DNA from: Bacillota bacterium
GTDB taxonomy: Bacteria; Bacillota; Sulfobacillia; JAJZIM01; JAJZBP01
DNA: 8,309 bases
Direction of reading: 5' to 3'
NCBI GenBank assembly: GCA_021798855.1
Contig: JAJZBP010000086.1
Span: 1 to 8,309 of the forward strand
This document shows positions 1 to 6,770 of the stretch, in pieces. Every line of letters begins with the position of its first letter. The first letter of the stretch is position 1. Under the pieces are notes generated by a model. The model searched no databases. It was not told the origin of the DNA and saw nothing but the letters and a program-made list of their open reading frames with translations. The position numbers and the translations under genes are program-made.

Positions 1-126
1 GGAAGAGTTTTTGATTCCGACTACATAGGGGAGCTGATGATGAGTCGGATGCTGATCTGCGCCCGGGTTTCCGGGGGGGGGAGGGAGCCGCTCTTTTTGT
101 GGATGGGGAAGATTGGACTGAAGTAG
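1..126 (+). CDS. Possible C-terminal end of an upstream gene (partial, unidentified)
   Basis: Frame 1 is open from the window edge to a TAG at 124-126, giving 41 residues that end in LFLWMGKIGLK. I do not recognise the sequence and it shows no motif. It contains a run of nine G (73-81) read as three glycines, which is unusual inside a coding region. The other two + frames close within 30 bases, so if a gene enters from the left on the + strand this is its frame. Minus-strand frames are also partly open here, so the region could equally be non-coding. Confidence 0.3.
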   Translation, partial: GRVFDSDYIGELMMSRMLICARVSGGGREPLFLWMGKIGLK

Positions 127-223
127 TCCCGGAAAGGGGCCGGCGCCGGCGCCGGCCCCCCGCGCAGCGCTCAAAAAATAAAACCGCTCGAATAATAAAA
201 AAATTTTAAATATATTTTTAGAC
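127..223. other. Non-coding spacer with GC palindrome and A/T-rich block
   Basis: No convincing ORF is seen. Bases 136-144 and 151-159 are perfect inverted repeats (GGGGCCGGC / GCCGGCCCC) around the self-complementary GCCGGC. They could form a very stable hairpin, but no T-tract follows on either strand, so it is not a standard intrinsic terminator. Bases 172-220 are very A/T-rich, in sharp contrast to the GC-rich surroundings. This block lies directly upstream of the promoter at 224-252 and could act as an UP-like or bent element. Confidence 0.5.
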
Positions 224-237
224 TTGTAATTTTACAA
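224..237. promoter_or_regulatory. Inverted repeat overlapping the -35 element (possible operator)
   Basis: TTGTAA-TT-TTACAA is a perfect 6-bp inverted repeat with a 2-bp centre. Its left arm is the -35 hexamer and its right arm lies within the promoter spacer. A dimeric regulator bound here would block RNA polymerase. It does not match the FNR (TTGAT-N4-ATCAA) or Rex (TTGTGA-N6-TCACAA) consensus. In A/T-rich DNA a repeat of this size can arise by chance. Confidence 0.35.
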
Positions 238-252
238 TCGCCGTGCTAATAT
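224..252 (+). promoter_or_regulatory. Sigma-70-type promoter with extended -10 for the small ORF at 296
   Basis: The -35 element is TTGTAA (224-229). A 17-base spacer follows, then -10 TAATAT (247-252), preceded by TGC (244-246), which makes an extended -10. An A/T-rich tract lies immediately upstream. Transcription would start near 259, leaving a leader of about 37 bases before the GTG at 296. Spacing and sequence are close to the housekeeping consensus. The call rests on sequence alone. Confidence 0.65.
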
Positions 253-295
253 GAGGCAATTTTAGACGAGCCTTGGGGCCGAGGGGGGTGGAGGA

Positions 296-418
296 GTGAG
301 CAGCCAGAGCAAGGCTCCGCGGATGAGCATGGCGGGCGCGCTGGGGATCGTCGGGACCGTGGTGTGTCTGGGTACGGCGGTGATCCTGGGAGTGTTGAGA
401 ATCATCATCGGGCACTAG
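296..418 (+). CDS. Small single-span membrane protein (40 aa, unidentified)
   Basis: GTG at 296 opens 40 codons ending in TAG at 416-418. The first 12 residues are polar and basic (MSSQSKAPRMSM). Residues 13-34 form an uninterrupted hydrophobic stretch rich in G, A, V, L and I, followed by R35, three isoleucines and GH. This is the layout of a one-helix inner-membrane protein with a positive N-terminus. A G-rich Shine-Dalgarno (GAGGGGGG, 281-288) lies about 7 bases before the GTG. An internal ATG at 323 (residue 10) is an alternative start without a clear ribosome site. A good promoter (224-252) and an intrinsic terminator (449-478) flank it, supporting an independent gene. Size and layout recall small accessory subunits of transporters or cytochrome complexes, but I cannot assign a family. 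It converges on the bza operon and need not be related to it. The transcript could also be a small RNA. Confidence 0.55.
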   Translation: MSSQSKAPRMSMAGALGIVGTVVCLGTAVILGVLRIIIGH

Positions 419-448
419 TTGCATTATTTTCCCGGATCGGAATTGTTT

Positions 449-478
449 GCGGCGTCCTGGGGGCGCCGCTTTTATTTT
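449..478 (+). terminator. Intrinsic terminator of the + strand small-ORF unit
   Basis: Bases 449-457 (GCGGCGTCC) pair with 461-469 (GGGCGCCGC) as a 9-bp stem with one G-U pair and a TGG loop. TTTTATTTT (470-478) follows directly. This is a canonical Rho-independent terminator for + strand transcription, 31 bases after the stop codon of the 40-aa ORF. On the minus strand the same hairpin is followed by AAACAATT and lacks a T-tract, so it should not terminate the bza operon efficiently. The T-tract covers the bzaE stop codon (472-474). Confidence 0.8.
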
Positions 479-2034
479 GCCGGCGTGCGCCGCAAGCTTT
501 GCGGGTGGTTTGGGCGGGTGGCCCGCGCCGTCATCCGGGCGCAGTCGTCAGACGCAGCGTCCATCTCCCGGGTGGTCGCCTCGACATATTCGTCGGCCGC
601 AGCCGGGTCGAACGAATGGTTTTCCAAAGCTTGCAGCAGGGAGGTGAACCTGTGCAGAAGCATTCCGTTGAGTGTGTCTTCGAGGGCGCCGGACGACACC
701 GGGTTGCGGCCGGAAAAGACGCCGGACATTCGCTGGAAAATATGGTTGGTGATGCGGCGCATGACGGCCGCCAACAGGGCAACCTGCGGGTCGTCGAAGG
801 TTGTTCCGGCTTCGTAAGCGGCGGGATCGGCCAGGTCCAAGCGGCCTTGGCGGAGCAGTTCCCGGTAGCAGGGAGTTCCCTTGAGGATGATCTGGTGGTG
901 ATAAAGAACGTTGCTGGTGATCGCCAGGTTACCAAGGAGATTGTTTCGCTCCAGGAACGTCAGGTTGGTCCGGACGTCCGCCAGGGAGGAGGAAGGCTCG
1001 AACATGATGAAGCCGATGTTGGGCTTGAGGCCGTGGCGGCGTAGGATCGCGATGGCCCGCTCGTTTTGTTCCACGGTGGTCATCTTGCGCATTCGTTTCA
1101 GGGCATGATCGCTGCCGCTTTCCAGGCCGACCAAAATGGATCTCAGTCCGGCTTCCACGAGAACTTCGATGGTCTCTTCCCGGATGTCGTTGACTCTGCC
1201 CTCCAGGCCGAAACGGATGTTTTTCGGCTTAAGCAGGGTGGCCAAGCGGAGGGCTCTGGCCTGGCCGAAATCGCCCGGGCCGAAGAAGTTGGGATCGACG
1301 AAGTAGAAGCGCCGGGCTCCCCGCTCCGTGACGATCCGGTCTATTTCGGCGGCGATGTTTTCCGGACTGCGAGCTCGCCAACCGGTGCCGGAACCGTAAA
1401 AAGGATTGACGTAGCAAAAGGTGCACCGGCCATAGCAACCGCGGCTGCCCTGTACGTTCACCTCGGGGAGACGGAAGGTGGCTTCGGTTCGCAAGGGGAA
1501 AGGCAGGGAGTCCAGATCTTTGCGCGGAGGGCGCCGGCTGTGGAGCACGTCCCGGGCGTTTTTCCGGCGGGCCAGGCCAAGGATCTCCCCGCCTCCGTCC
1601 GGATCGGCAAGACTTTGCGCCAAGTCGGTGAGGGTGACCTCCGGTTCGCCGACGACCACCGAATCGAGCCAAGTATGGGTCAGCAACAGTTCCTCGTAGG
1701 CAAAAGTGGGATAGTAACCGTAGAACGTCAGGTGTGTCCACAGGCCTTCCTTTTTCAGCCCGGCCAGCAGGGAAAACAGGGCGTGGTCGATCTTCCATTG
1801 GTAGACCAAGTGCACGGCAACCAAGTCGGGACGTCCGGTCCGAAGCCGGGCGGCCATAGCCTGGTGGTTCAGGTTGTCCAGATAACCTTCAACGACATCC
1901 ACCTCGTGTCCGGCGGCCTCCAGACATGAGGCGCTGTAGCCGGTCAAGAGACAGGATGATAGGGGGGTGTTGGCGATATCGTTGCAGTGTTCCGGACTGA
2001 TGTTCCGCGGGTGTTCCAATAGCATGGCCTTCAC
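472..2034 (-). CDS. bzaE: B12-binding-type radical SAM enzyme, last step to 5,6-dimethylbenzimidazole
   Basis: This is a 520-aa protein. Residues 1-145 form an alpha/beta domain of the cobalamin-binding type found in class B radical SAM enzymes (AGHEVDVVEG near 41-50, VVVGEPEVTL near 126-135), without a DxHxxG motif. The radical SAM core follows, with CYGRCTFC giving the CX3CX2C triad C200, C204, C207. SAM-barrel segments include FVDPNFFGPG, VGLESGSDHALKRMRK and IGFIMFEPSS. About 170 helical residues follow with a basic tail. As last gene of the bza set it is read as BzaE, which in the known pathway converts 5-methoxy-6-methylbenzimidazole into DMB. Its start is 6 nt from the bzaD stop. The GTG at 2034 has a GGGGGA-type site 10 nt upstream. 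An in-frame ATG at 2025 (517 aa) has AAGGTG 6 nt upstream and is equally plausible. The split between BzaD and BzaE rests on gene order and overall appearance, so a swapped assignment is possible. Confidence 0.75.
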   Translation of the reverse strand: MKAMLLEHPRNISPEHCNDIANTPLSSCLLTGYSASCLEAAGHEVDVVEGYLDNLNHQAMAARLRTGRPDLVAVHLVYQWKIDHALFSLLAGLKKEGLWTHLTFYGYYPTFAYEELLLTHTWLDSVVVGEPEVTLTDLAQSLADPDGGGEILGLARRKNARDVLHSRRPPRKDLDSLPFPLRTEATFRLPEVNVQGSRGCYGRCTFCYVNPFYGSGTGWRARSPENIAAEIDRIVTERGARRFYFVDPNFFGPGDFGQARALRLATLLKPKNIRFGLEGRVNDIREETIEVLVEAGLRSILVGLESGSDHALKRMRKMTTVEQNERAIAILRRHGLKPNIGFIMFEPSSSLADVRTNLTFLERNNLLGNLAITSNVLYHHQIILKGTPCYRELLRQGRLDLADPAAYEAGTTFDDPQVALLAAVMRRITNHIFQRMSGVFSGRNPVSSGALEDTLNGMLLHRFTSLLQALENHSFDPAAADEYVEATTREMDAASDDCARMTARATRPNHPQSLRRTPAK

Positions 2035-2040
2035 CTTAGA

Positions 2041-3360
2041 TTATTCCCCCATCCACATAAAGGCGTTTTTGGTTTGTTGCAATGTTTCCAGGCGGTACCT
2101 CAGGGTATCGAAAGGTTTGGGGTTGTAATAGACGGGGTAAAGGAGGTCGGTGTCGCCGTTGATGGCCCCGTGCGCGCGGGCCAGGCTGGCCAACCGCGTG
2201 CCCGGTAAGATGCGAATGTTGTTTAAAACCACCGTGCCCAGGTTCTTCCGGACGGCGTGCAGTTCGTAAATGGTCTCCAGGAGCCCAATGCCCTCCAGAC
2301 AGGTGTCGTCGCTTTCGCCGGGAACATTAACCATGAAATGGTACACACTGAGGACGCCGGTTCGGGAGGCCAGGCGAGCGGCCTGCAAGACGCTGGCCAC
2401 CGAAAGTCTTTTGCCCAGGACGTCCAGGGCTCCTTGATACAGACCGTCGGGCGAGAAGGAGAAGCATTCGCATCCGGCTCGTTCGAACAGGCCGACGTTG
2501 CCCTCGTGCAGAAGGTCTTCCCGGAAAAAGCCGCTCCATTTGATGGACAGTTTCCGGCGCAGGATCTCGGTGCAGATGGCCTCCAGATGGCCCGGTGGGG
2601 CATTCAGGACGGGGTCGGTGAAGTGGAAACTGCCGATGCCGTGTTCTTTGTGCAGCAATTCCAGGTCATCAACGACGTGGGCGACCGGGCGGCAACGCAG
2701 TTTTTTTCCCTGCAACAACGGGTAGGGACAATAGACACAGCCGATGTTGCAACCGCGTTTGGTTTCGACGCCGAAAGGGGCAACGTACCGGTTGGCCTGA
2801 ATATAGAGCGCCGGATCGGTCAAAAGCTTGGTCGGCGCCGGATAATATTCCCTTATCGGCCGTCTTGCCGGGCGGTTCACCACCACCCGGGTGCCTTGCC
2901 GGTGGCATAGTCCGGGTAGGGACGGGGGATGGTCCGGGGAAGCCAGGAGGGCCGGCAGGGACACTTCCGCCTCACCCACGATGCCGTAGCTGATCTGGGG
3001 AAATTCGCGCAGCAGGCGGCGAGGAAAGAGGGAAAAGCCTGTTCCGCCGGCGATGATCCGGGCTTGCGGCCGCCGGGTGGCGATCAACTGGAGCGCGGCG
3101 GCGAACGGCGGGATCAGGGAACTGGTTTTGTTGGCCAAGGGATCGATGTTGCGCAGGGAAATGCCCACCGTCTCCGGGTGGAAATCGTTGAGCGTCCGGC
3201 TGAGATCTCCGAAAGGGTCGGGGGCCACGTTCAGATCCAGGAAAGCGACTTCGTGACCGGCTCTCTCCAGTAGGCCAACGAGGATGGCCGACCCGAGGGG
3301 ATAGACTTTTTCTTGGCCAAAGCCTTCGGTTGAGAGCGATTGCACCATCAATACGCGCAT
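2041..3360 (-). CDS. bzaD: B12-binding-type radical SAM methyltransferase (C-methylation of methoxybenzimidazole)
   Basis: This is a 439-aa protein. Residues 1-140 resemble the N-terminal cobalamin-binding domain of class B radical SAM methyltransferases (MRVLMVQS, YPLGSAILVGLLERAGHEV, ARIIAGGTGFSLFP, GIVGEAEVSLPALL). No DxHxxG motif is present, as in several enzymes of this class. The radical SAM core begins at ETKRGCNIGCVYC, with cluster cysteines C204, C208, C211. In the bza pathway BzaD adds a methyl group to C6 of 5-methoxybenzimidazole, giving 5-methoxy-6-methylbenzimidazole, presumably through methylcobalamin and a 5'-deoxyadenosyl radical. The product would then itself be a precursor of cobalamin. 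ATG at 3360 lies 6 nt after the bzaC stop, and its GGAG (3370-3373) directly precedes that stop, so the two are probably translationally coupled. The substrate assignment comes from gene order beside bzaC, cobT and bzaF. Confidence 0.78.
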   Translation of the reverse strand: MRVLMVQSLSTEGFGQEKVYPLGSAILVGLLERAGHEVAFLDLNVAPDPFGDLSRTLNDFHPETVGISLRNIDPLANKTSSLIPPFAAALQLIATRRPQARIIAGGTGFSLFPRRLLREFPQISYGIVGEAEVSLPALLASPDHPPSLPGLCHRQGTRVVVNRPARRPIREYYPAPTKLLTDPALYIQANRYVAPFGVETKRGCNIGCVYCPYPLLQGKKLRCRPVAHVVDDLELLHKEHGIGSFHFTDPVLNAPPGHLEAICTEILRRKLSIKWSGFFREDLLHEGNVGLFERAGCECFSFSPDGLYQGALDVLGKRLSVASVLQAARLASRTGVLSVYHFMVNVPGESDDTCLEGIGLLETIYELHAVRKNLGTVVLNNIRILPGTRLASLARAHGAINGDTDLLYPVYYNPKPFDTLRYRLETLQQTKNAFMWMGE

Positions 3361-3366
3361 CGGACT

Positions 3367-4911
3367 TCACTCCAACAATAATAGTGCGAAATGTTTCGCG
3401 TAGGCTTCTTTGGACGCCAGGGTCCGCAAGGCAAGCCCCGCGCGCTCGACTGTCGCGAAAACGTCGATGCCGGCCGCTTCCATGGACGGACGGGCGTCCT
3501 TGGGATTGCGGCAGGCCGAATCTTCGCAGGAAGGGCACAGGCTGCAGGGGCCGGCCCAGAAGGCGAAGGCTTTGTAGTAGTCCGAAAGGAACGCCTCTTT
3601 TTCCGCTTGGAGCACTCGGCGTTGGAAAAGGGCCGTCGGCGGCTCTCCTTCCAGCAGCAGGGCCTGACTGAAGGCATGGAGCATCTCGGCGGTTCTTTGC
3701 GGGGGCATGGCGTTGGGCGGGCAGTGAGGTTTACCGTAGAAAGGGCAGCCGAATTGGCAGCGCAGGGTAACCCAATCGGCCACCTGAACGATCTCGGCAG
3801 GGATGGGGAGAACTTGGCGGAAGCCCAGGGTTCTGATCCTGGAGAACAACTGGGAATTGCGGTCGGGGTTCAACCGTTTCAGGACGGTTTCGGTGCGCGC
3901 GGCGATGATCAGGCCTGTGTCGGTTTGCAGGGGGATCAGGTTGCTGGGATGAAGGCCCAGACGGGTCAAGGCATCCCGTACGAAGTCGCTGGGGAAAATC
4001 CGCCCATTGTAAGTGTTGACCAACATATTCAGGTCGTAAAGGAGCGCCCTTTGGGGGAAGTGTTCCGGAAAAAAATCGTGAACGAGCAAGAAACCGTCCT
4101 CGGCCAGACACCCAGCGGCTTTGGTCATAATTTCGAAGGTCTCCCTTTCGTCGTACGCATGGATGATGTTTGAAAGGAGGACCAATTGGAAGCGGCCGGG
4201 CGCCGGCGACCAGGGTTCGAGGATGTTTGCGGCCAGGTAGGTTACGCCTTGGTTCAGGCCCTTTTCCTGCATCAGCTCGCGGGTGCAATCCAAAACGTGG
4301 GGCAAATCCATGAGCGTGGCCCGCAGGCCGGGGAAGTGGTGCAAAAAGGCAGCCGCCAAGGCGCCCGACCCCGCTCCAACGTCCAGCAGTTCGCCCTCGC
4401 CGAGGCTCTGGGAGAAGATCGGGATTATCTGGGCGGCTTTGAGTTTTGCCACGGCGTCCATGGCCTGAAGGTAGCGACGGGTGCGCCCGTTCAGAGCGTC
4501 CGGATCCTCCTCGGTGGGATAAAGGGTTCGCCCACCGGCCTTGAGGCAGTCTCCCAGACCGCGCCAGTTGGGTTGCAGATATCGGCGCCAAAGGATCGAA
4601 TCTCCCAAATAGCCCGATCGTCCTCTGACCAGATGTTCCCGGGCCGGTTGGGTGGATACGAAGATCCGTCCATCGGTGGTCAATAAGCCGATGGCACACA
4701 GGGCGTGGAGGAATCGGGAAAAGGTGGCGGGGGCACAGCCGAGTTCGCCGGCCGCCTGAACCGCACTCTTCCCGACGGGTTCCAGCAGGGTGAACAGGTC
4801 CATTTCCATGGCCGTAAAGAAAACTTCGGAAACCCAATAGCCGGTGGCGAGATCCTCCAGGTACTGGGGGCCGGCTCCGGACGGATCGTGGTTCAAAGAC
4901 CAACCGCTCAT
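3367..4911 (-). CDS. bzaC: Benzimidazole O-methyltransferase fused to a DUF2284-like cysteine-rich domain
   Basis: This is a 514-aa, two-part protein. Residues 15-105 look like the winged-helix dimerisation domain of plant-type O-methyltransferases. Residues 105-340 are the SAM-dependent catalytic domain: LLDVGAGSGA (175-184) is motif I, MDLPHVL (201-207) is motif II, and IIHAYDERETFEIM with H251 and LLVHDFFP (275-282) are typical of the Methyltransf_2 family. In the bza pathway this enzyme makes 5-methoxybenzimidazole from 5-hydroxybenzimidazole. Residues 360-514 are unlike a methyltransferase. They carry CQFGCPFYGKPHCPP (C385, C389, C397) and CSLCPSCEDSAC (C456-X2-C459-X2-C462-X4-C467), resembling the predicted metal-binding DUF2284 family. 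There is no stop or frameshift at the junction. ATG overlaps the cobT stop (ATGA), implying translational coupling. The methyltransferase role is well supported by context, while the role of the C-terminal domain is unknown. Confidence 0.8.
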   Translation of the reverse strand: MSGWSLNHDPSGAGPQYLEDLATGYWVSEVFFTAMEMDLFTLLEPVGKSAVQAAGELGCAPATFSRFLHALCAIGLLTTDGRIFVSTQPAREHLVRGRSGYLGDSILWRRYLQPNWRGLGDCLKAGGRTLYPTEEDPDALNGRTRRYLQAMDAVAKLKAAQIIPIFSQSLGEGELLDVGAGSGALAAAFLHHFPGLRATLMDLPHVLDCTRELMQEKGLNQGVTYLAANILEPWSPAPGRFQLVLLSNIIHAYDERETFEIMTKAAGCLAEDGFLLVHDFFPEHFPQRALLYDLNMLVNTYNGRIFPSDFVRDALTRLGLHPSNLIPLQTDTGLIIAARTETVLKRLNPDRNSQLFSRIRTLGFRQVLPIPAEIVQVADWVTLRCQFGCPFYGKPHCPPNAMPPQRTAEMLHAFSQALLLEGEPPTALFQRRVLQAEKEAFLSDYYKAFAFWAGPCSLCPSCEDSACRNPKDARPSMEAAGIDVFATVERAGLALRTLASKEAYAKHFALLLLE

Positions 4912-5987
4912 GGTGTGCTCACCCGTCCGCCCCTGGACACTCCGGCGGCGTCGAAGCTGAGCATTGTGCCGACCACCGCCGCCGCGGCTTCCACGAGTTT
5001 CATGGCCAGGACTCCCCCGGTGCCTTCACCCAGGTGGAGGTCGAGATCCAAGAGCGGCCTCAGTCCGAGGCGATCCAACGTCGGGCGGTGGCCAAGCTCG
5101 GATGAAAGGTGGGCGGCAATCATGTAATCGGTCGAGGCCGGGGCGAGGGCTTGGGCCAGGATGGCTCCGGCGGAGGAAATGAATCCATCCACGAGTACCG
5201 GTATTTTGTGGTAGGCCGCCCCCAGGATCAGGCCGGCGATGCCACCGATCTCCAGCCCACCGACCTTGGCCAGCACATCCAACGGATCGCCGGCATCGGG
5301 TCGGTTCAGGGAAATTGCCGTTTCGATGACCCGGACCTTGTTTTCCAGCATCCGGTCGTCGATTCCCGTTCCCCGGCCGGTCACTTCCCGCGCCGGAAGT
5401 CCGGCTAAAACGGACAGGATGGCGCTGCTAGGGGTGGTATTGCCGATGCCCATGTCGCCGGTGGCCAGGAGGTCCAGCCCTTCTTGGACCAGTTGGCCGA
5501 CGACGGCGATGCCGCTTTCCACAGACCGAACCGCCTGTTTGCGCGTCATCGCCGGTCCTTCGGTCATGTTCCAGGTGCCCGGGGCGATCTTGCAGGAAAT
5601 GATCTTGCGCTTTTGAGCCAAGTCGTCCAGCGGGGCGGCAACCCCCATGTCCACGACGATCACCCGCGCTCCGACGACCGCGGCCAGGACGTTGATGGCG
5701 GCTCCCCCGGCCACGAAATTGCGGACCATTTGGGTGGTCACCTCCTGAGGGAAGGAACTGACGCCCTCCCGCACCACGCCATGGTCGCCGGCCATGATGA
5801 CCACCACCCTGCGGCCCACCCGAGGTTCCAAGGTTTGCTTGATGGCCACCAACTGTTCGGCCAAGTCGAGCAATTGCCCCAGGCTGCCTTTTGGCACGGC
5901 CAGGTTGGCCAACCGGTCCCTGGCCCTGCGGCGCCATTCCGCCTTTGTCGGCTTGATGCCCGATGTTACGTTTGCCAAACTGGGCAC
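4908..5987 (-). CDS. cobT: Nicotinate-nucleotide--dimethylbenzimidazole phosphoribosyltransferase
   Basis: CobT transfers phosphoribose from nicotinate mononucleotide to the lower-ligand base, giving alpha-ribazole phosphate or its analogue. At 359 aa it has the usual length and motifs: PKGSLGQL (33-40), MAGDHGVVREGVSSFPQEVT (65-84), GDMGIGNTTPSSAI (177-190), GRGTGIDD (204-211), LEIGGIAG (245-252), HLSSELGHRPTLD (293-305) and HLGEGTGG (318-325). E321 corresponds to the catalytic glutamate. Position 178 is Asp where many CobT proteins have Glu (GEMGIGNTT). The GTG start at 5987 is supported by GGGAGG 7 nt upstream (5995-6000). cobT lies 42 nt after cobS and overlaps bzaC by 4 nt. Its place inside the ligand-synthesis operon suggests that it activates the base made by its neighbours. 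Confidence 0.95.
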   Translation of the reverse strand: MPSLANVTSGIKPTKAEWRRRARDRLANLAVPKGSLGQLLDLAEQLVAIKQTLEPRVGRRVVVIMAGDHGVVREGVSSFPQEVTTQMVRNFVAGGAAINVLAAVVGARVIVVDMGVAAPLDDLAQKRKIISCKIAPGTWNMTEGPAMTRKQAVRSVESGIAVVGQLVQEGLDLLATGDMGIGNTTPSSAILSVLAGLPAREVTGRGTGIDDRMLENKVRVIETAISLNRPDAGDPLDVLAKVGGLEIGGIAGLILGAAYHKIPVLVDGFISSAGAILAQALAPASTDYMIAAHLSSELGHRPTLDRLGLRPLLDLDLHLGEGTGGVLAMKLVEAAAAVVGTMLSFDAAGVSRGGRVSTP

Positions 5988-5994
5988 GTTGCGT

Positions 5995-6000
5995 CCTCCC
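5995..6000 (-). promoter_or_regulatory. Shine-Dalgarno site deciding the GTG start of cobT
   Basis: On the minus strand GGGAGG stands 7 bases before the GTG at 5987. No ATG with comparable spacing exists near it in the cobT frame, so it fixes the non-AUG start. Confidence 0.75.
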
Positions 6001-6029
6001 TTACCGCGATCATTTGCGAACGGCGATCA

Positions 6030-6770
6030 TCACTGGAAGCGCCCCAGCGCCAATATGACGGCGAAAACCAGGATCTCCACGCATTCATTGAGGGCGCCCA
6101 AAGTGTCTCCGGTCACGCCACCGAGTTTTTTCTTCAGGTATCTCTCAGCCGCGTTGGTTCCCAGAAAGGCGCTTCCGACCAAAACGATACCGGACCAACC
6201 CAGGGTGACCAACGATGCGGCCAGGGTAAGCGCCGAGGCTGTGATGACTTCCCGTCTACCCAGGTGCGTGGTGAAGACACCCGTTCCCCTCGGCCGAACA
6301 TACGGACAGTTTGCGGCCGCGTGGACCTGGGACCAACGACCGATCACCGGGGCCAGGACCAAAGCCGTCAATGCCGGACCGGGAGCCAGAGCGCGCAAGA
6401 ATACGATCTTGGCCAGCAAGCTCAGGAACCCGGCCGTGACGCCATGACTGCCGACCCGGGAGTCCTTCATGATCTCCAGCGTGCGGTCAATAGGGCGACC
6501 GCTCAGCAGGCCGTCCGCCGAATCCATCAAGCCGTCACCGTGCAGGTTGCCCGTGACCAAAACCAAAAAGGCGAGCGGCAGGAAGTCCCGAACCAGGGAG
6601 TCAGAAACCAGGCCGGTGACGGCGTAGAGGGCGGCGGCCGCCGCCCCGAGGAACAGTCCAACCAGGGGAAACCAAGCCATGGCGCCGGCAAGCTCGTCCT
6701 CCCGCACCGATCCGCCCACGGGCACGGGAACCACGGTGAGAAAGCCGAAGGCCAGTAGGAGTTTGCGCAT
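6030..6770 (-). CDS. cobS: Adenosylcobinamide-GDP ribazoletransferase (cobalamin synthase)
   Basis: CobS is the integral membrane enzyme that joins adenosyl-GDP-cobinamide to alpha-ribazole (or its phosphate), closing the nucleotide loop. The 246-aa length is normal. Diagnostic motifs are NLHGDGLMDSADGLLSGR (75-92, acidic residues that bind Mg2+), LEIMKDSRVGSHG (98-110), R145 in PVIGRWSQ, and GGVTGDTLGALNE (217-229). Hydrophobic helices are seen near 4-18, 30-55, 63-73, 110-127, 132-145, 175-205 and 230-243. The ATG at 6770 is preceded by AGGAGA (minus strand, 6777-6782) with a 7-nt gap. It follows bzaF after a GC-rich spacer and precedes cobT by 42 nt. No cobU (cobinamide kinase/GTP transferase) or cobC (phosphatase) is present in the window. 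Confidence 0.95.
   Translation of the reverse strand: MRKLLLAFGFLTVVPVPVGGSVREDELAGAMAWFPLVGLFLGAAAAALYAVTGLVSDSLVRDFLPLAFLVLVTGNLHGDGLMDSADGLLSGRPIDRTLEIMKDSRVGSHGVTAGFLSLLAKIVFLRALAPGPALTALVLAPVIGRWSQVHAAANCPYVRPRGTGVFTTHLGRREVITASALTLAASLVTLGWSGIVLVGSAFLGTNAAERYLKKKLGGVTGDTLGALNECVEILVFAVILALGRFQ

Noticed and set aside
136..159. Intrinsic terminator for the bza operon or the upstream gene
   Set aside because: The stem is strong but no T-tract follows on either strand.
1066..1929. Long + strand open frame opposite bzaE
   Set aside because: It is antisense to the radical SAM gene with its intact CX3CX2C motif and shows no domain of its own.
5484..6758. A 424-codon open frame on the + strand across cobT and cobS
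   Set aside because: It is antisense to two confidently identified genes, has low-complexity Q/G/H-rich content and no motif. It is a shadow of high-GC coding sequence.
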